A stretch of 64,000 nt of DNA from Rhodospirillales bacterium. GTDB taxonomy: Bacteria > Pseudomonadota > Alphaproteobacteria > Rhodospirillales > Casp-alpha2. The stretch is from positions 217,776 through 281,775 of the forward strand of contig JAGLED010000001.1 of NCBI GenBank assembly GCA_023145215.1. The letters run 5' to 3'. The position numbers were made by a program, and so were the translations under genes. Below, in pieces: positions 41,002 to 51,413 of this stretch. Positions within the stretch are counted from its first letter, which is position 1. Each line of letters opens with the position of its first letter. The notes under the pieces were generated by a model. That model was not told where the DNA came from and made no database searches. It was given only the letters and a program-made list of their open reading frames with translations.

Positions 41002-41330
41002 GCGGGACGAAACTTTGTGCTATCGACGACATTCCCGAGAACGGCTCAGCCGGTTTCCTCGTCGAGATGAATGGAAAGAACGTCCACATCATGGCGATCC
41101 GCAAAGAGGGCGAGGTTTATATCTATGAGAACGAATGCCCGCATATCGGCGTGCCACTCGACTTCCGCCCCGGTGAGTTCCTGGATGCGGACAACGAATA
41201 CATCATGTGTTCGACGCACGGCGCGCTTTTCGTGATCGAAACCGGCGAATGCATTGACGGCCCCTGCTTTGGCGACCACCTGATTCAGATCAATGCCGAA
41301 GTCCGCGACGGCAGCGTTTACTTGGCCTAG
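40998..41330 (+). CDS. Rieske [2Fe-2S] domain protein
   Basis: CPHIGVPLDF...YIMCSTHGALF, CxH...CxxH. Confidence 0.93.
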   Translation: MSGTKLCAIDDIPENGSAGFLVEMNGKNVHIMAIRKEGEVYIYENECPHIGVPLDFRPGEFLDADNEYIMCSTHGALFVIETGECIDGPCFGDHLIQINAEVRDGSVYLA

Positions 41331-41335
41331 CCGGT

Positions 41336-41358
41336 CGTCTGTCAAAGCTTGACAGACG
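41336..41358 (+). terminator. hairpin after the Rieske gene, possible terminator
   Basis: CGTCTGTCAA-AGC-TTGACAGACG perfect 10-bp stem directly after the TAG stop; only a weak T-rich tail. Confidence 0.5.
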
Positions 41359-41478
41359 GCGGGTTTCGTCCCTTTGGGCACTTGGCATTGAACCGAACAT
41401 TGCCGATAATCGGCCCCAACGCGGGGAAAACCCCGTTTGCGACAAAACGAACGCACAGGATCAGGGAGAAGTATCCAA

Positions 41479-43425
41479 ATGAGCGATGTACATATTCATC
41501 CGGTTCCCGCCGAGTTCGCCAAATCCGCGCACATCGACAAGGCTAAGTACGAAGAGATGTACAAGGCCTCGGTCGAGGACAATGAAGGTTTCTGGGCGGA
41601 ACATGGCAAGCGTATCGACTGGATCAAACCATACACCAAAGTCAAAGACGTCAATTTCAACGCGCCGGGCGTTTCGATCAAATGGTTCTATGACGGCACG
41701 TTGAATGCCTCTGTGAACTGTCTCGACCGGCATCTGGAAAAACGCGGCGACCAGACGGCCATCATCTGGGAAGGCGACGAGCCGACGGATGACGAGCACG
41801 TCACGTACAAAGATCTCTACGAACGCGTCTGCCGCTTGGCCAACGCCATGAAGGCGCGCGGCATCAAGAAGGGCGACCGCGTCACCATTTACATGCCGAT
41901 GGTCGTCGAAGCCGCAGTCGCGATGCTGGCCTGCACACGCATCGGCGCCATTCACTCCATCGTTTTCGGCGGGTTCTCGCCGGACAGCCTCGCGGCCCGC
42001 ATTCAGGGGTGCGACTCCAACTGTGTGATCACGGCGGACGAAGGTGTCCGCGGCGGCCGCAAGATTCCGCTGAAGGCAAACACTGATGCGGCCGTCAAGG
42101 AATGCCCGTCCGTCGAGACGGTCTTCGTCGTCAAGCGCACCGGTGGTGACATCCACATGGAGGATGGCCGGGACGTCTGGTACGAGGAAGCCTGTGCCGC
42201 CGCCGACCCCGTGTGCGAACCGGAAGAAATGAACGCCGAAGACCCGATGTTCATTCTGTACACGTCGGGTTCCACGGGGGCGCCCAAGGGCGTGCTTCAC
42301 ACGACCGGCGGTTACATGGTCTATGCGTCGATGACGCATCAATATGTCTTCGACTATCACGACGGCGAGATTTACTGGTGCACGGCGGACGTCGGCTGGG
42401 TCACCGGCCACAGCTATATCGTTTACGGCCCGCTCGCCAACGGGGCGACGACGTTGATGTTCGAGGGCGTGCCGAACTATCCGTCGATGTCGCGCTTCTG
42501 GGATGTCTGCGACAAGCACAACGTCAATATCTTCTACACGGCGCCAACAGCGATCCGCGCCCTGATGCGCGAAGGCGACGACCCGGTCACGAAGACATCC
42601 CGGAAGTCGCTCCGCTTGCTGGGTTCGGTTGGGGAACCGATCAACCCGGAAGCCTGGGAATGGTATTATCGCGTTGTGGGCGACTCGCGTTGCCCGATCG
42701 TCGATACATGGTGGCAGACGGAAACCGGTGGCATTCTGATCACGCCGCTTCCGGGGGCCATCGACCTTAAACCCGGTTCCGCAACCAAACCCTTCTTCGG
42801 GGTGAAGCCGCAGATCGTCGACAACGAAGGTGGCGTCCTCGAAGGCGCGACGGAGGGCAACCTCTGTCTGATCGACAGTTGGCCCGGCCAGATGCGGACC
42901 GTGTATGGCGATCACGAGCGCTTCGAGCAAACATACTTCTCAACGTACAAAGGTAAGTACTTCACCGGTGACGGCTGCCGCCGCGACGAAGACGGGTACT
43001 ATTGGATCACCGGCCGCGTCGACGACGTTATCAACGTTTCCGGGCACCGCATGGGCACGGCGGAAGTTGAAAGCGCACTCGTTGCCCATTCCAAGGTTGC
43101 CGAGGCGGCCGTCGTCGGGGCGCCGCACGATATCAAGGGGCAGGGGATTTACGCCTACGTCACCCTCAATGCCGGGGAAGAGCCATCCGACGAGTTGAAG
43201 AAGGAACTCGTCCAATGGGTCAGAAAAGAGATCGGTCCGATCGCCTCTCCCGACTGGCTGCAGTGGGCGCCTGGCCTGCCGAAGACCCGGTCCGGCAAGA
43301 TCATGCGCCGTATCCTTAGAAAGATTGCGGAAGACGAGTTCTCCAATCTGGGGGATACGTCGACACTCGCCGACCCGGCGGTCGTCGATGACCTGATCGA
43401 CAACAGACAAAACAGACAGGATTGA
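41479..43425 (+). CDS. acs: acetyl-CoA synthetase
   Basis: [66 protein letters not shown]. Confidence 0.98.
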   Translation: MSDVHIHPVPAEFAKSAHIDKAKYEEMYKASVEDNEGFWAEHGKRIDWIKPYTKVKDVNFNAPGVSIKWFYDGTLNASVNCLDRHLEKRGDQTAIIWEGDEPTDDEHVTYKDLYERVCRLANAMKARGIKKGDRVTIYMPMVVEAAVAMLACTRIGAIHSIVFGGFSPDSLAARIQGCDSNCVITADEGVRGGRKIPLKANTDAAVKECPSVETVFVVKRTGGDIHMEDGRDVWYEEACAAADPVCEPEEMNAEDPMFILYTSGSTGAPKGVLHTTGGYMVYASMTHQYVFDYHDGEIYWCTADVGWVTGHSYIVYGPLANGATTLMFEGVPNYPSMSRFWDVCDKHNVNIFYTAPTAIRALMREGDDPVTKTSRKSLRLLGSVGEPINPEAWEWYYRVVGDSRCPIVDTWWQTETGGILITPLPGAIDLKPGSATKPFFGVKPQIVDNEGGVLEGATEGNLCLIDSWPGQMRTVYGDHERFEQTYFSTYKGKYFTGDGCRRDEDGYYWITGRVDDVINVSGHRMGTAEVESALVAHSKVAEAAVVGAPHDIKGQGIYAYVTLNAGEEPSDELKKELVQWVRKEIGPIASPDWLQWAPGLPKTRSGKIMRRILRKIAEDEFSNLGDTSTLADPAVVDDLIDNRQNRQD

Positions 43426-43451
43426 GCGACTGCTCGAACGGAAAATATCAA

Positions 43452-43479
43452 GGGGGGCCTTTGGCCCCCCCATTTTTTT
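43452..43479. terminator. terminator between convergent genes
   Basis: GGGGGGCC-TTT-GGCCCCCC followed by CATTTTTTTA. Confidence 0.88.
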
Positions 43480-44878
43480 AAGCCGCGTCTGAACTCATCA
43501 TTTGCTGCACCCGCATCAGGTTCTTGGCGATCACCTCGGCCCGCTTCTTCTGACCGCTCGTTTTCCGGTAAATCTGCACCGCGCCCTGGAAATAGTACGC
43601 TGCCTCTTCCAGCAGGTATTCCTCTTCCGTTTGCTTGGCGAGGGCGAAGCATGCCGCCCCCAGGTTGTTGGCGGTCTGCGCCCATAGCAGCGGCTGGGTT
43701 TCGCGTTTTCGAACTTCGAGAACTTTCCTGAACGTCGTGATCGACTGCTGCAGAATTTCATTGGCACGGCCATGACCGCCGAGCGCCATCTGCGCAACAC
43801 CGTAATGGTTCATCACCTCTGCCCAGCGCTCGGGCATGGTGCCGCGGTCATAGACCGTCAACGCCTCTTCGAACGCGCTGGCGGATGATTTGAGGTGGGC
43901 CTGCGCCTGGGCCGCCTGAACGGACGCTAATTTATAGTACGCCATGGCACGGCGCATATGCGCGAGTGCCCAGTCGTTCGCATGCGCATCGCGGCTCAAT
44001 GTGTTGGCGATGCCCTCATAACGTTTGATCGCTGCGAGCAGGGGCTCCGGCGTTCGGTTATTCTTGGCATCCGCCTCCTGAATCAAACCCATGTGCGTGT
44101 TCACCACCGCCCACGTCATCGGCGCCGTTTGCATGTCGATCAGTTTCTCTGCGGCTTCATAATGCTGCATCGCATCGGCGAACACTTTCTTGGCACCGAA
44201 GCGGTAATTGGTCGCGAAGGCATTCCCAAGCGCGTTCTCGATCATGATGCGGCAGTCTTCGGGGGCGTCGGGCGGCAACGCATCCAGAATCTGTGTGGCG
44301 TCCTTTAATTGCACGACCAGCTGCTCAGCGAGGGTCTTTCGCGAACCCCGGGCCACCGGCAGCAGCGCCGCAAGCGTGACGGCGCGGACTGTCGCACCCG
44401 CCTGATCCGGCAGCGGCACCGGCAGGTCGAGCGTATCGATCATACCGAATGTACCGGGCTGGCCGTCCTGGACACCGGTCTGGGTAAGGAAATGCAACTT
44501 GGCAACGGTGCCCATGTCTTCCATCTCGCCCCAGATCAGCAGGTCGGCGTCTTCGTCGTTTAGAAGTGTGCGTCCTTCTTCATGCGCCATCAGCAAACGT
44601 TCGATCTGGCCCAGCCGCAAATTCTGACGCAACGTGACATCCGCGGTCACGGTCTCGATGGCGCTTTCCTGAGACAGCATGCCGGCAAGGCGCTCGGAGA
44701 CTTCCTTGCCGCCGGAGCCGAACAAATTGATAAGCAGCACCTTGCCCGCACCGCTGTCACCGGATGGCCGAAATCCACCCGTGGACTGCGAGCGCCCGCG
44801 CCGCTTTTTCTTTTTGCGCCGGCCGCCGCCTGGCACAAAGCTCCTCAGGATACTTGAAAACAACCCCATTTTCGCCAC
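43478..44878 (-). CDS. TPR-like repeat protein with polybasic N-terminus
   Basis: GGGRRKKKKRRGR N-terminus; repeated helical pairs (AMQHYEAAEKLI..., AFEEALTVYDR..., YYFQGAVQIYRK). Confidence 0.7.
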   Translation of the reverse strand: MAKMGLFSSILRSFVPGGGRRKKKKRRGRSQSTGGFRPSGDSGAGKVLLINLFGSGGKEVSERLAGMLSQESAIETVTADVTLRQNLRLGQIERLLMAHEEGRTLLNDEDADLLIWGEMEDMGTVAKLHFLTQTGVQDGQPGTFGMIDTLDLPVPLPDQAGATVRAVTLAALLPVARGSRKTLAEQLVVQLKDATQILDALPPDAPEDCRIMIENALGNAFATNYRFGAKKVFADAMQHYEAAEKLIDMQTAPMTWAVVNTHMGLIQEADAKNNRTPEPLLAAIKRYEGIANTLSRDAHANDWALAHMRRAMAYYKLASVQAAQAQAHLKSSASAFEEALTVYDRGTMPERWAEVMNHYGVAQMALGGHGRANEILQQSITTFRKVLEVRKRETQPLLWAQTANNLGAACFALAKQTEEEYLLEEAAYYFQGAVQIYRKTSGQKKRAEVIAKNLMRVQQMMSSDAA

Positions 44879-45020
44879 CCGGGACCGCGGGCCGTTGACG
44901 CCCGCAAACGCTGTTATATTAACTGCCGGTACTTTCGTGCCGGAGCAGACGTCTATTTTGAAACGATGATAGTGCGGTGTCTATATGACCGCAATCTGAC
45001 AACGGCCGCCGTTCGGCGCA

Positions 45021-45206
45021 TCAGAAATCGATGCAGCGGCCTTTCTTTTCCCAGTCCCCGTAACGGGTCGGCTCCGGCCCTTCAGGACCGCCGATCTCGC
45101 CGCTCTCCGGCGTTACTTCGGCGGCCGCGTTTTTTAGGTCGTTATTCCCGGTTTTCTGCGGGTTATCCTGTTTTTCAGGTATTTGTTTTTCTTCTTCGGC
45201 CATCAT
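45021..45206 (-). CDS. DUF1674/SDHAF4-like small protein
   Basis: C-terminal [25 protein letters not shown]. Confidence 0.92.
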   Translation of the reverse strand: MMAEEEKQIPEKQDNPQKTGNNDLKNAAAEVTPESGEIGGPEGPEPTRYGDWEKKGRCIDF

Positions 45207-45315
45207 TAAATTTCCGTCATCATTTCGGGCGCTATTGCATTGCGTTGAATGTGAAATAATTCAAACAGGCGCTTTCAGCAAGGCGCGCAACATATCTGGA
45301 TGCGGAGAAACGCAA

Positions 45316-46170
45316 TTGAACTGGCTTAAAACCTCGATCCTGCTGGCAGGCCTGACGGCGCTGTTCATGGGTGCCGGTTACATGCTGGCCGGTGAAGGCG
45401 GGATGATCATCGCGCTCGCTGTTGCCGTCGGGATGAACGTGTTCGCCTATTGGAACGCGGACAAGCTCGTGCTCCGTATGTACAATGCACGCGAGGTCAC
45501 CGAGCGCACCGCCCCCGGCTTTTACGGCATCGTCAAACAACTCGCCAACCGTGCCGAACTGCCGATGCCGAAAGTCTATATTATCGAGAACGACCAACCC
45601 AACGCCTTCGCAACAGGCCGAAATCCCGAGAACGCGGCGGTCGCGGCGACGACCGGCCTTTTGAAGATTCTGTCACACGAAGAGATCGCCGGCGTCATGG
45701 CGCATGAACTGGCGCACGTCAAAAACCGCGACACGCTGATCATGACCATTACCGCGACGATCGCCGGAGCGCTCTCTATGCTCGCCAATTTCGCCTTGTT
45801 CTTCGGCGGCAACCGGAACAATCCGCTCGGTATCGTCGGCACCATCGCGTTGATGATCCTGGCGCCCGTCGCCGCCATGCTGGTGCAGATGGCAATCTCG
45901 CGCACACGTGAATATGGGGCGGACGCGGGCGGCGCGGAAATCTGCGGAAACCCGATGTGGCTGGCCAGCGCCCTTCAGAAACTAGAGCAGGGCGCACAGT
46001 CCGTCGACAATACGGTGGCCGAAGACAACCCGGCGACCGCGCATATGTTTATCGTCAATCCGCTGCATGCGCGTTCGATGGACAATCTCTTCTCGACGCA
46101 CCCGAACACGGCCAACCGGGTCCGGAAACTGCGCGAAATGGCCGGCGAGCCTCAACGCCCCTGGGGATAA
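45316..46170 (+). CDS. htpX: M48 zinc metalloprotease
   Basis: [53 protein letters not shown] start inferred. Confidence 0.96.
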   Translation: MNWLKTSILLAGLTALFMGAGYMLAGEGGMIIALAVAVGMNVFAYWNADKLVLRMYNAREVTERTAPGFYGIVKQLANRAELPMPKVYIIENDQPNAFATGRNPENAAVAATTGLLKILSHEEIAGVMAHELAHVKNRDTLIMTITATIAGALSMLANFALFFGGNRNNPLGIVGTIALMILAPVAAMLVQMAISRTREYGADAGGAEICGNPMWLASALQKLEQGAQSVDNTVAEDNPATAHMFIVNPLHARSMDNLFSTHPNTANRVRKLREMAGEPQRPWG

Positions 46171-46196
46171 CGCCGCGCCTGTTCACCTGCATGCAG

Positions 46197-46229
46197 GGGA
46201 GCAGGAAATAGTTTTTTTTACCTGCTCCC
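46197..46229. terminator. inverted repeat between convergent htpX and cysNC
   Basis: GGGAGCAGG-N15 (T-rich loop)-CCTGCTCCC. Confidence 0.45.
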
Positions 46230-46236
46230 GTGCCGC

Positions 46237-48090
46237 TTAATCCCGAGCCAGAAGAGCCAGGACGAGATCGGCCGCCGCCTCGGGATCGGTGGTATCCGCA
46301 TCGATTCTGAGTTCCGGCGCTGCCGGCGGCTCGTACGGCGACGATATACCGGTAAAGTTCGCGATCTCTCCCTTGCGGGCGCGGGCGTACAACCCCTTTG
46401 GGTCGCGCGCCTCGCACGTCGCAAGCGACGCATCGACGTGAATCTCGAAAAATTCACCGGGCTGCAGCAGGTCGCGGGCCATGTCACGGTCGCTTCTGAA
46501 CGGTGAGATCGCCGAAACGAGGACGATCATGCCCGCATCGACGAACAGCTTCCCGACTTCGGCAATCCGGCGAATGTTCTCGACCCGGTCGGCATCCGTG
46601 AAGCCAAGATCCCGGTTGAGGCCGTGCCGAACATTGTCTCCGTCGAGCATATAGGTGTGCCGCCCGGCAAGATGCAGCTTCTGATCGACGATGTTGGCGA
46701 CGGTCGACTTGCCGGCGCCGGAAAGGCCCGTAAACCATAGCACCGCGGGCTTCTGACCAAGCGCGTCGGCGCGCACGTTTTTATCGAGGCTGAGCTTTTG
46801 CTTGGTCAAATTGAGTGCCCGGCGAAGCGCGAAGTCGATCATGCCGGCGCCGACGGTTTCGTTTGTCTCGCGGTCGATGAGGATGAAAGCGCCGGTCTCG
46901 GGGCAGTCCTGGTAAGCGTCGAACGCGACGCGGCGGTCGAAGCTGAGGTTACAGACCGCGACGTCGTTGAGCTCGAGCGTCTTCGCCGCGACATGCTCCA
47001 ACGTATTGATGTTTATGGTGTGTTTCAGGTCGGTGATCGATGCGCGGGCCGCCGCCGTCGCCAGTTTGAGGTGGTACTGACGGCCCGGAATCATTGGATT
47101 CTCGGACATCCAGACGACGTGTGCCTGCACCTGGTCGGCGGTCTGCATGGCGCTATCCGCATGACGGATCACATCGCCGCGCGCGACGTCGACATTATCC
47201 GTGAGGGTCACCATCACGGCCTGCCCCGGCACCGCCTGGGTGAGCTTTTCGCCTTCGGTTTCAATGCTTTCGATCCGCGTCGCCGCCCCATCGGGCTCGA
47301 TCCGGACGGCATCGCCCGGCTTGAGGGCGGCCCCCGCAACGGTGCCGGCAAAGCCCCGGAAGTCGCCATCCGGGCGGCACACCCACTGCACCGGCAATCT
47401 TGCGCCGGTCCTGTTTTTTCCTGCATCGACCTGCACGGTTTCCAGAAAATCGAGCACGCATTTACCATTGAACCACGGCATTTGCGCCGATTTGCCCGTC
47501 ACGTTGTCCCCGTTGAGCGCCGAGACCGGCACGGCGGTCACGCTTTCGAAATCGAGGTTGTCGGTGAACTGGAGATAGCCCGTCTCGATGTCGCGGAAGG
47601 TGTTTTCGGCATAGCCGACGAGATCCATTTTGTTCACGCACAGAAGGACGTGACGGATACCGAGCAGATGCGCAATGAAGGTGTGCCGGCGGGTCTGGGT
47701 CAGGATTCCCTTTCTGGCATCGACGAGGATCACCGCCAGCGATGCGGTCGAGGCGCCGGTCACCATGTTGCGGGTATACTGTTCGTGGCCCGGCGTGTCG
47801 GCGACGATGAAGCCGCGCTTTTCGGTCTGGAAGTAGCGGTAGGCGACATCGATGGTGATGCCCTGTTCACGTTCCGCCTCGAGACCGTCGACGAGCAGCG
47901 CGAAATCGATACCGCCCTTCACCGTGCCGAAGCGTTTACTGTCGTCTTCGAGCGCCAGCATCTGATCGTCATGGATCAGGTGCGTGTCGCTGAGCAGCCT
48001 GCCGATCAACGTCGACTTGCCGTCGTCGACGCTGCCGCATGTCAGAAAACGCAAGAGCCCCTTGTCCGCCATGTCCGGCATGTCCGCCAT
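46237..48090 (-). CDS. cysNC: sulfate adenylyltransferase large subunit/APS kinase fusion
   Basis: N-terminal EF-Tu-like GTPase ([36 protein letters not shown]) plus C-terminal kinase ([18 protein letters not shown]). Confidence 0.97.
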   Translation of the reverse strand: MADMPDMADKGLLRFLTCGSVDDGKSTLIGRLLSDTHLIHDDQMLALEDDSKRFGTVKGGIDFALLVDGLEAEREQGITIDVAYRYFQTEKRGFIVADTPGHEQYTRNMVTGASTASLAVILVDARKGILTQTRRHTFIAHLLGIRHVLLCVNKMDLVGYAENTFRDIETGYLQFTDNLDFESVTAVPVSALNGDNVTGKSAQMPWFNGKCVLDFLETVQVDAGKNRTGARLPVQWVCRPDGDFRGFAGTVAGAALKPGDAVRIEPDGAATRIESIETEGEKLTQAVPGQAVMVTLTDNVDVARGDVIRHADSAMQTADQVQAHVVWMSENPMIPGRQYHLKLATAAARASITDLKHTININTLEHVAAKTLELNDVAVCNLSFDRRVAFDAYQDCPETGAFILIDRETNETVGAGMIDFALRRALNLTKQKLSLDKNVRADALGQKPAVLWFTGLSGAGKSTVANIVDQKLHLAGRHTYMLDGDNVRHGLNRDLGFTDADRVENIRRIAEVGKLFVDAGMIVLVSAISPFRSDRDMARDLLQPGEFFEIHVDASLATCEARDPKGLYARARKGEIANFTGISSPYEPPAAPELRIDADTTDPEAAADLVLALLARD

Positions 48091-49007
48091 CAGAAATACC
48101 CCTCGCGTTTTTTCTTTTCCATGGACGCGGCCTGGTCGAAATCGATGATCCGCCCCTGGCGTTCCGAGTTCGTGGCGGCGCGCGTCTCGGCGATCACCGC
48201 GTCAATGTCGGCGGCGTCTGACCTGACCGCCGCCGTCAAAGGATAGCACCCGAGGGTGCGAAAGCGGACCATCTCGGTGCGAACCGTCTCGCCGGGCCGG
48301 ATATCGAGGCGGTCGTCGTCGGCCATGATGAGCTGCCCGTCGCGTTCGACCACCGGCCGCTCGGCGGCGAAGTACAGCGGCACCACGGGAATGCTTTCGG
48401 CCCGTATATAATTCCAGACGTCGATTTCGGTCCAGTTCGACAGCGGGAACGCACGCACGCTTTCCCCCGGTTTGACGCGGCAATTATAGAGGTTCCACAG
48501 TTCCGGGCGCTGACGGCGCGGGTTCCATCCGTGATTGACGTCGCGGAACGACATCACCCGTTCCTTGGCGCGCGACTTTTCCTCGTCCCGCCGGGCGCCA
48601 CCGATCGCGCAGTCGATCTTGTGCAACGTCAGCGCCTGCTTCAACGCTTCGGTCTTCATCACGTCGGTATGCACGGTCGCACCGCTTTTTATCGGGGAGA
48701 CGCCGCGCTTCAGACCGTCCTCGTTGACATGCACGATCAGGTCGAGACCGAGGTCGCGGACCCGCGCGTCGCGAAAGGCGATCATCTCCTTGAACTTCCA
48801 CGTGGTGTCGACATGCAGAAGCGGGAACGGCGGCTTCGCCGGGTGGAAGGCCTTCATCGCCAGATGCAGCAGCACCGACGAGTCCTTGCCGATGGAATAC
48901 ATCAATACCGGCCGTTCGAAAGACGCGGCGACTTCACGCAGGATATGGATCGATTCCGATTCGAGGCGCTGCAGATTGGTGAGACTGTTCATGCGGAGAT
49001 ATTTCAT
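48090..49007 (-). CDS. cysD: sulfate adenylyltransferase subunit 2
   Basis: [49 protein letters not shown]. Confidence 0.97.
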   Translation of the reverse strand: MKYLRMNSLTNLQRLESESIHILREVAASFERPVLMYSIGKDSSVLLHLAMKAFHPAKPPFPLLHVDTTWKFKEMIAFRDARVRDLGLDLIVHVNEDGLKRGVSPIKSGATVHTDVMKTEALKQALTLHKIDCAIGGARRDEEKSRAKERVMSFRDVNHGWNPRRQRPELWNLYNCRVKPGESVRAFPLSNWTEIDVWNYIRAESIPVVPLYFAAERPVVERDGQLIMADDDRLDIRPGETVRTEMVRFRTLGCYPLTAAVRSDAADIDAVIAETRAATNSERQGRIIDFDQAASMEKKKREGYF

Positions 49008-49104
49008 TTAACGACGATTTCATTCCCGGGAAACATAGGCGAAGTTCGGCCCGCCGGAAACACCGGCGTGCCGCGACAGTGGGTGAAAGCAGGGCGGCGA
49101 TACG

Positions 49105-49800
49105 TCAGCCGGCCTCAGAGGATTCGTGGATACCGCATTCGGTCTTCGACGTGCCGCGCCAGCGGCCGGCGCGAACGTCCTCTCCCGGACGGACGGCCGA
49201 CGTGCAGACCGCGCAGCCGATGCTCGGATATCCCTTCTCGGTGAGCGGGTGGCGCGGCAATCCGTGACGGTCCAGGTACTCATAAATCTCGTCCGCGCGC
49301 CATTGCACCAGCGGATTGACCTTGATGCGGGCGCCGTCCTGTTCGAAGTACCCAAGCGTTGCCCGCCCATGACCGTGATGCCGTTTGCGGCCGGTGAAAA
49401 GTGCGTTGAAGCGCATGACCGCTTGTGCGAGGGGGCGGGTCTTGCGCAGATCGCAGCATCCGTCCGCATCCCGGGACCACATCATCCCATCCGGATCGCG
49501 GGCGATCAGTTCACTGGCGATCGGCTGAATGGTGCGGACGTCTTCGAGCCGCAAACGTTTGATCAGACGGTCACGATGCTCCAGCGTCTCGTCGAAGTGT
49601 TTCAGCGTATCCAGAAAAAGCACCGGCGTCTGCCGGTCCGTTTGCGCGATCAGATGCAATAGAACCGCCGATTCGGCGCCAAAGGATGACACCGCCGCAA
49701 TCCTAGAAGGAAACAGATCGCGGATCGCCACCTGAACGATGTCCAAGGCCGATGCGTCGTGGTATTTTTCGTTAAGTGTATCGGCGGTATGAGCGTTCAT
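49105..49800 (-). CDS. cysH: adenylylsulfate (APS)-type reductase
   Basis: SSFGAESAVLLHL; CC...CxxC set (DGCCDLRKTRPL, GCAVCTS) indicates the [4Fe-4S] APS reductase class; C-terminal KTECGIH. Confidence 0.94.
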   Translation of the reverse strand: MNAHTADTLNEKYHDASALDIVQVAIRDLFPSRIAAVSSFGAESAVLLHLIAQTDRQTPVLFLDTLKHFDETLEHRDRLIKRLRLEDVRTIQPIASELIARDPDGMMWSRDADGCCDLRKTRPLAQAVMRFNALFTGRKRHHGHGRATLGYFEQDGARIKVNPLVQWRADEIYEYLDRHGLPRHPLTEKGYPSIGCAVCTSAVRPGEDVRAGRWRGTSKTECGIHESSEAG

Positions 49801-49820
49801 GTCGTATGCCTTTGTTTTCA

Positions 49821-49930
49821 AACGTTAAGAGCATTAACACATATAAAATATGTTATTGTATTATTTATACGTTAAACAAATGTTATATAATATAAAATAC
49901 CAAATATTTAATGTATTTTTAATTGTTTTG
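49821..49930. promoter_or_regulatory. extremely AT-rich control region between divergent cysH and rsmB
   Basis: Contains ACATAT-AAA-ATATGT (49839..49853) and AACA-AA-TGTT (49876..49885) dyads. Confidence 0.55.
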
Positions 49931-50009
49931 CTGCCCCGGGTATGCCGGGGTACCTACGCACCTCACCCGCGGCCGATGACCGCCGAATAAGCCCTCGATA
50001 GCCAAAGGA

Positions 50010-51341
50010 ATGAGCCCGGCGATGCCCTCCGACCAGAAGTTCTCACGCCACGACGATGCATTGATGTCCCGCCTCGCGGCGTTCGAGGTGATATCGGACG
50101 TGCTGCGCCGCGGACGCCCTCTCGACGACGCGCTTGCGGCAAGCCGGGCCTACGGCGCCTTGGATCCGGCGGGCAAGGGCTTCGCGGCGTATCTGGTGCG
50201 CACCGCGCTCCGCCGTCTGGGACAGATCGATGCCCTGATCCAGCATTGCGTGCGTGAGCCGTTGCCCCGCAAGGCGAAGCCCGTTTACGACGTCTTGCGG
50301 GTCGGGGTCGCGCAGCTGATGTTTTCGGCGACCGCCGACCATGCGGCCGTCGACACCACCGTCGATCTGTGCCGCACGGTCAATCAGGTGCCGTTCGCCA
50401 AACTGGTCAACGCCGTGATGCGCCGGCTGCAGCGTGAGGGCGACGCGCTCCTCAAGGCGCAGGACGAATCGGCGATCAACACCCCCGCCTGGCTCATGGA
50501 GAGCTGGAAGACCGCCTACGGGGCCGACACCGCGGCCGCCATCGCCCGTCAACATCTTGAGACACCGCCCCTGGACCTGAGCGTCAAGTCGGACGCGCCG
50601 ATGTGGGCCGAAAAGCTTGGCGGCGAAGCGATATTCGAGGCCACGGTCCGGCTCGCCGAAGCCGCCGACGTCACGCGGCTCGACGGATTCGAAGACGGCG
50701 CCTGGTGGGTGCAGGACGCGGCGGCGCGGCTGGCCATCGGCGTTCTCGGCGACGTCAGCGGCAAGCGCGCTCTCGATCTCTGCGCCGCGCCCGGCGGCAA
50801 GACCCTCGATCTGTGCGCCGCCGGCGCCGACGTGACGGCCGTCGATATTTCGGAAAAACGTCTTCAGCGGGTCAGCGAGAATCTCAAGCGCACCGGCCTC
50901 AGCGCCCGGACCGTCGCCGCCGATGTCAGAACGTTCGTGCCGGACGCCCCGGCCGAGATCGTGGTGCTCGACGCGCCATGTTCGTCAACCGGGACGCTTC
51001 GGCGTCACCCGGATGTCGCGCATCTGAAGTCGCCGGAAGATATCGATAAACTCGCCGGCGTGCAGGCCGCGTTGCTGGATGCCGCCGCCGCGATGACGGC
51101 ACCCGGCGGCACGCTCCTCTATGTCACCTGCTCGTTACAGCCGGAAGAGGGCGAGGATGCGGTCGAGGGGTTTCTGTCGCGCACGCCCGCGTTCCGGCGC
51201 AACCCGGTGACGGCTCAGGACGTTTCGGGATTGACGGCGGCGGTGACGCCCACCGGCGATTTCAGGACGTTGCCATGTTATATGTCCGATATCGGTGGGA
51301 TGGACGGTTTCTTCGCCGCCCGTCTCGTCCGGGCGGCATGA
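50010..51341 (+). CDS. rsmB: 16S rRNA (cytosine-967-C5)-methyltransferase / NusB-RsmB family
   Basis: NusB-like N-terminus; LDLCAAPGGKTLDLCAAGADVTAVDIS; LDAPCSSTGTLRRHPDVAH; VTCSLQPEEGED. Confidence 0.95.
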   Translation: MSPAMPSDQKFSRHDDALMSRLAAFEVISDVLRRGRPLDDALAASRAYGALDPAGKGFAAYLVRTALRRLGQIDALIQHCVREPLPRKAKPVYDVLRVGVAQLMFSATADHAAVDTTVDLCRTVNQVPFAKLVNAVMRRLQREGDALLKAQDESAINTPAWLMESWKTAYGADTAAAIARQHLETPPLDLSVKSDAPMWAEKLGGEAIFEATVRLAEAADVTRLDGFEDGAWWVQDAAARLAIGVLGDVSGKRALDLCAAPGGKTLDLCAAGADVTAVDISEKRLQRVSENLKRTGLSARTVAADVRTFVPDAPAEIVVLDAPCSSTGTLRRHPDVAHLKSPEDIDKLAGVQAALLDAAAAMTAPGGTLLYVTCSLQPEEGEDAVEGFLSRTPAFRRNPVTAQDVSGLTAAVTPTGDFRTLPCYMSDIGGMDGFFAARLVRAA

Positions 51342-51413
51342 AGGTTGCCTTCGATTTGACAAAAAGCGGCCGCAGTTTGGGCCGGAGTCGCAACGTGGGG
51401 AGAGACCGCATCG

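Noticed and set aside
41461-42930. 489-aa minus-strand ORF opposite acs
   Set aside because: Acs is unambiguous on the plus strand; shadow ORF.
46798-48246. 482-aa plus-strand ORF opposite cysNC/cysD
   Set aside because: Antisense to strongly conserved cysNC; composition artefact.
49825-49837. CtrA-like TTAA...TTAA pair upstream of cysH
   Set aside because: Spacing is 5 nt (TTAA-GAGCA-TTAA), not the canonical 7.
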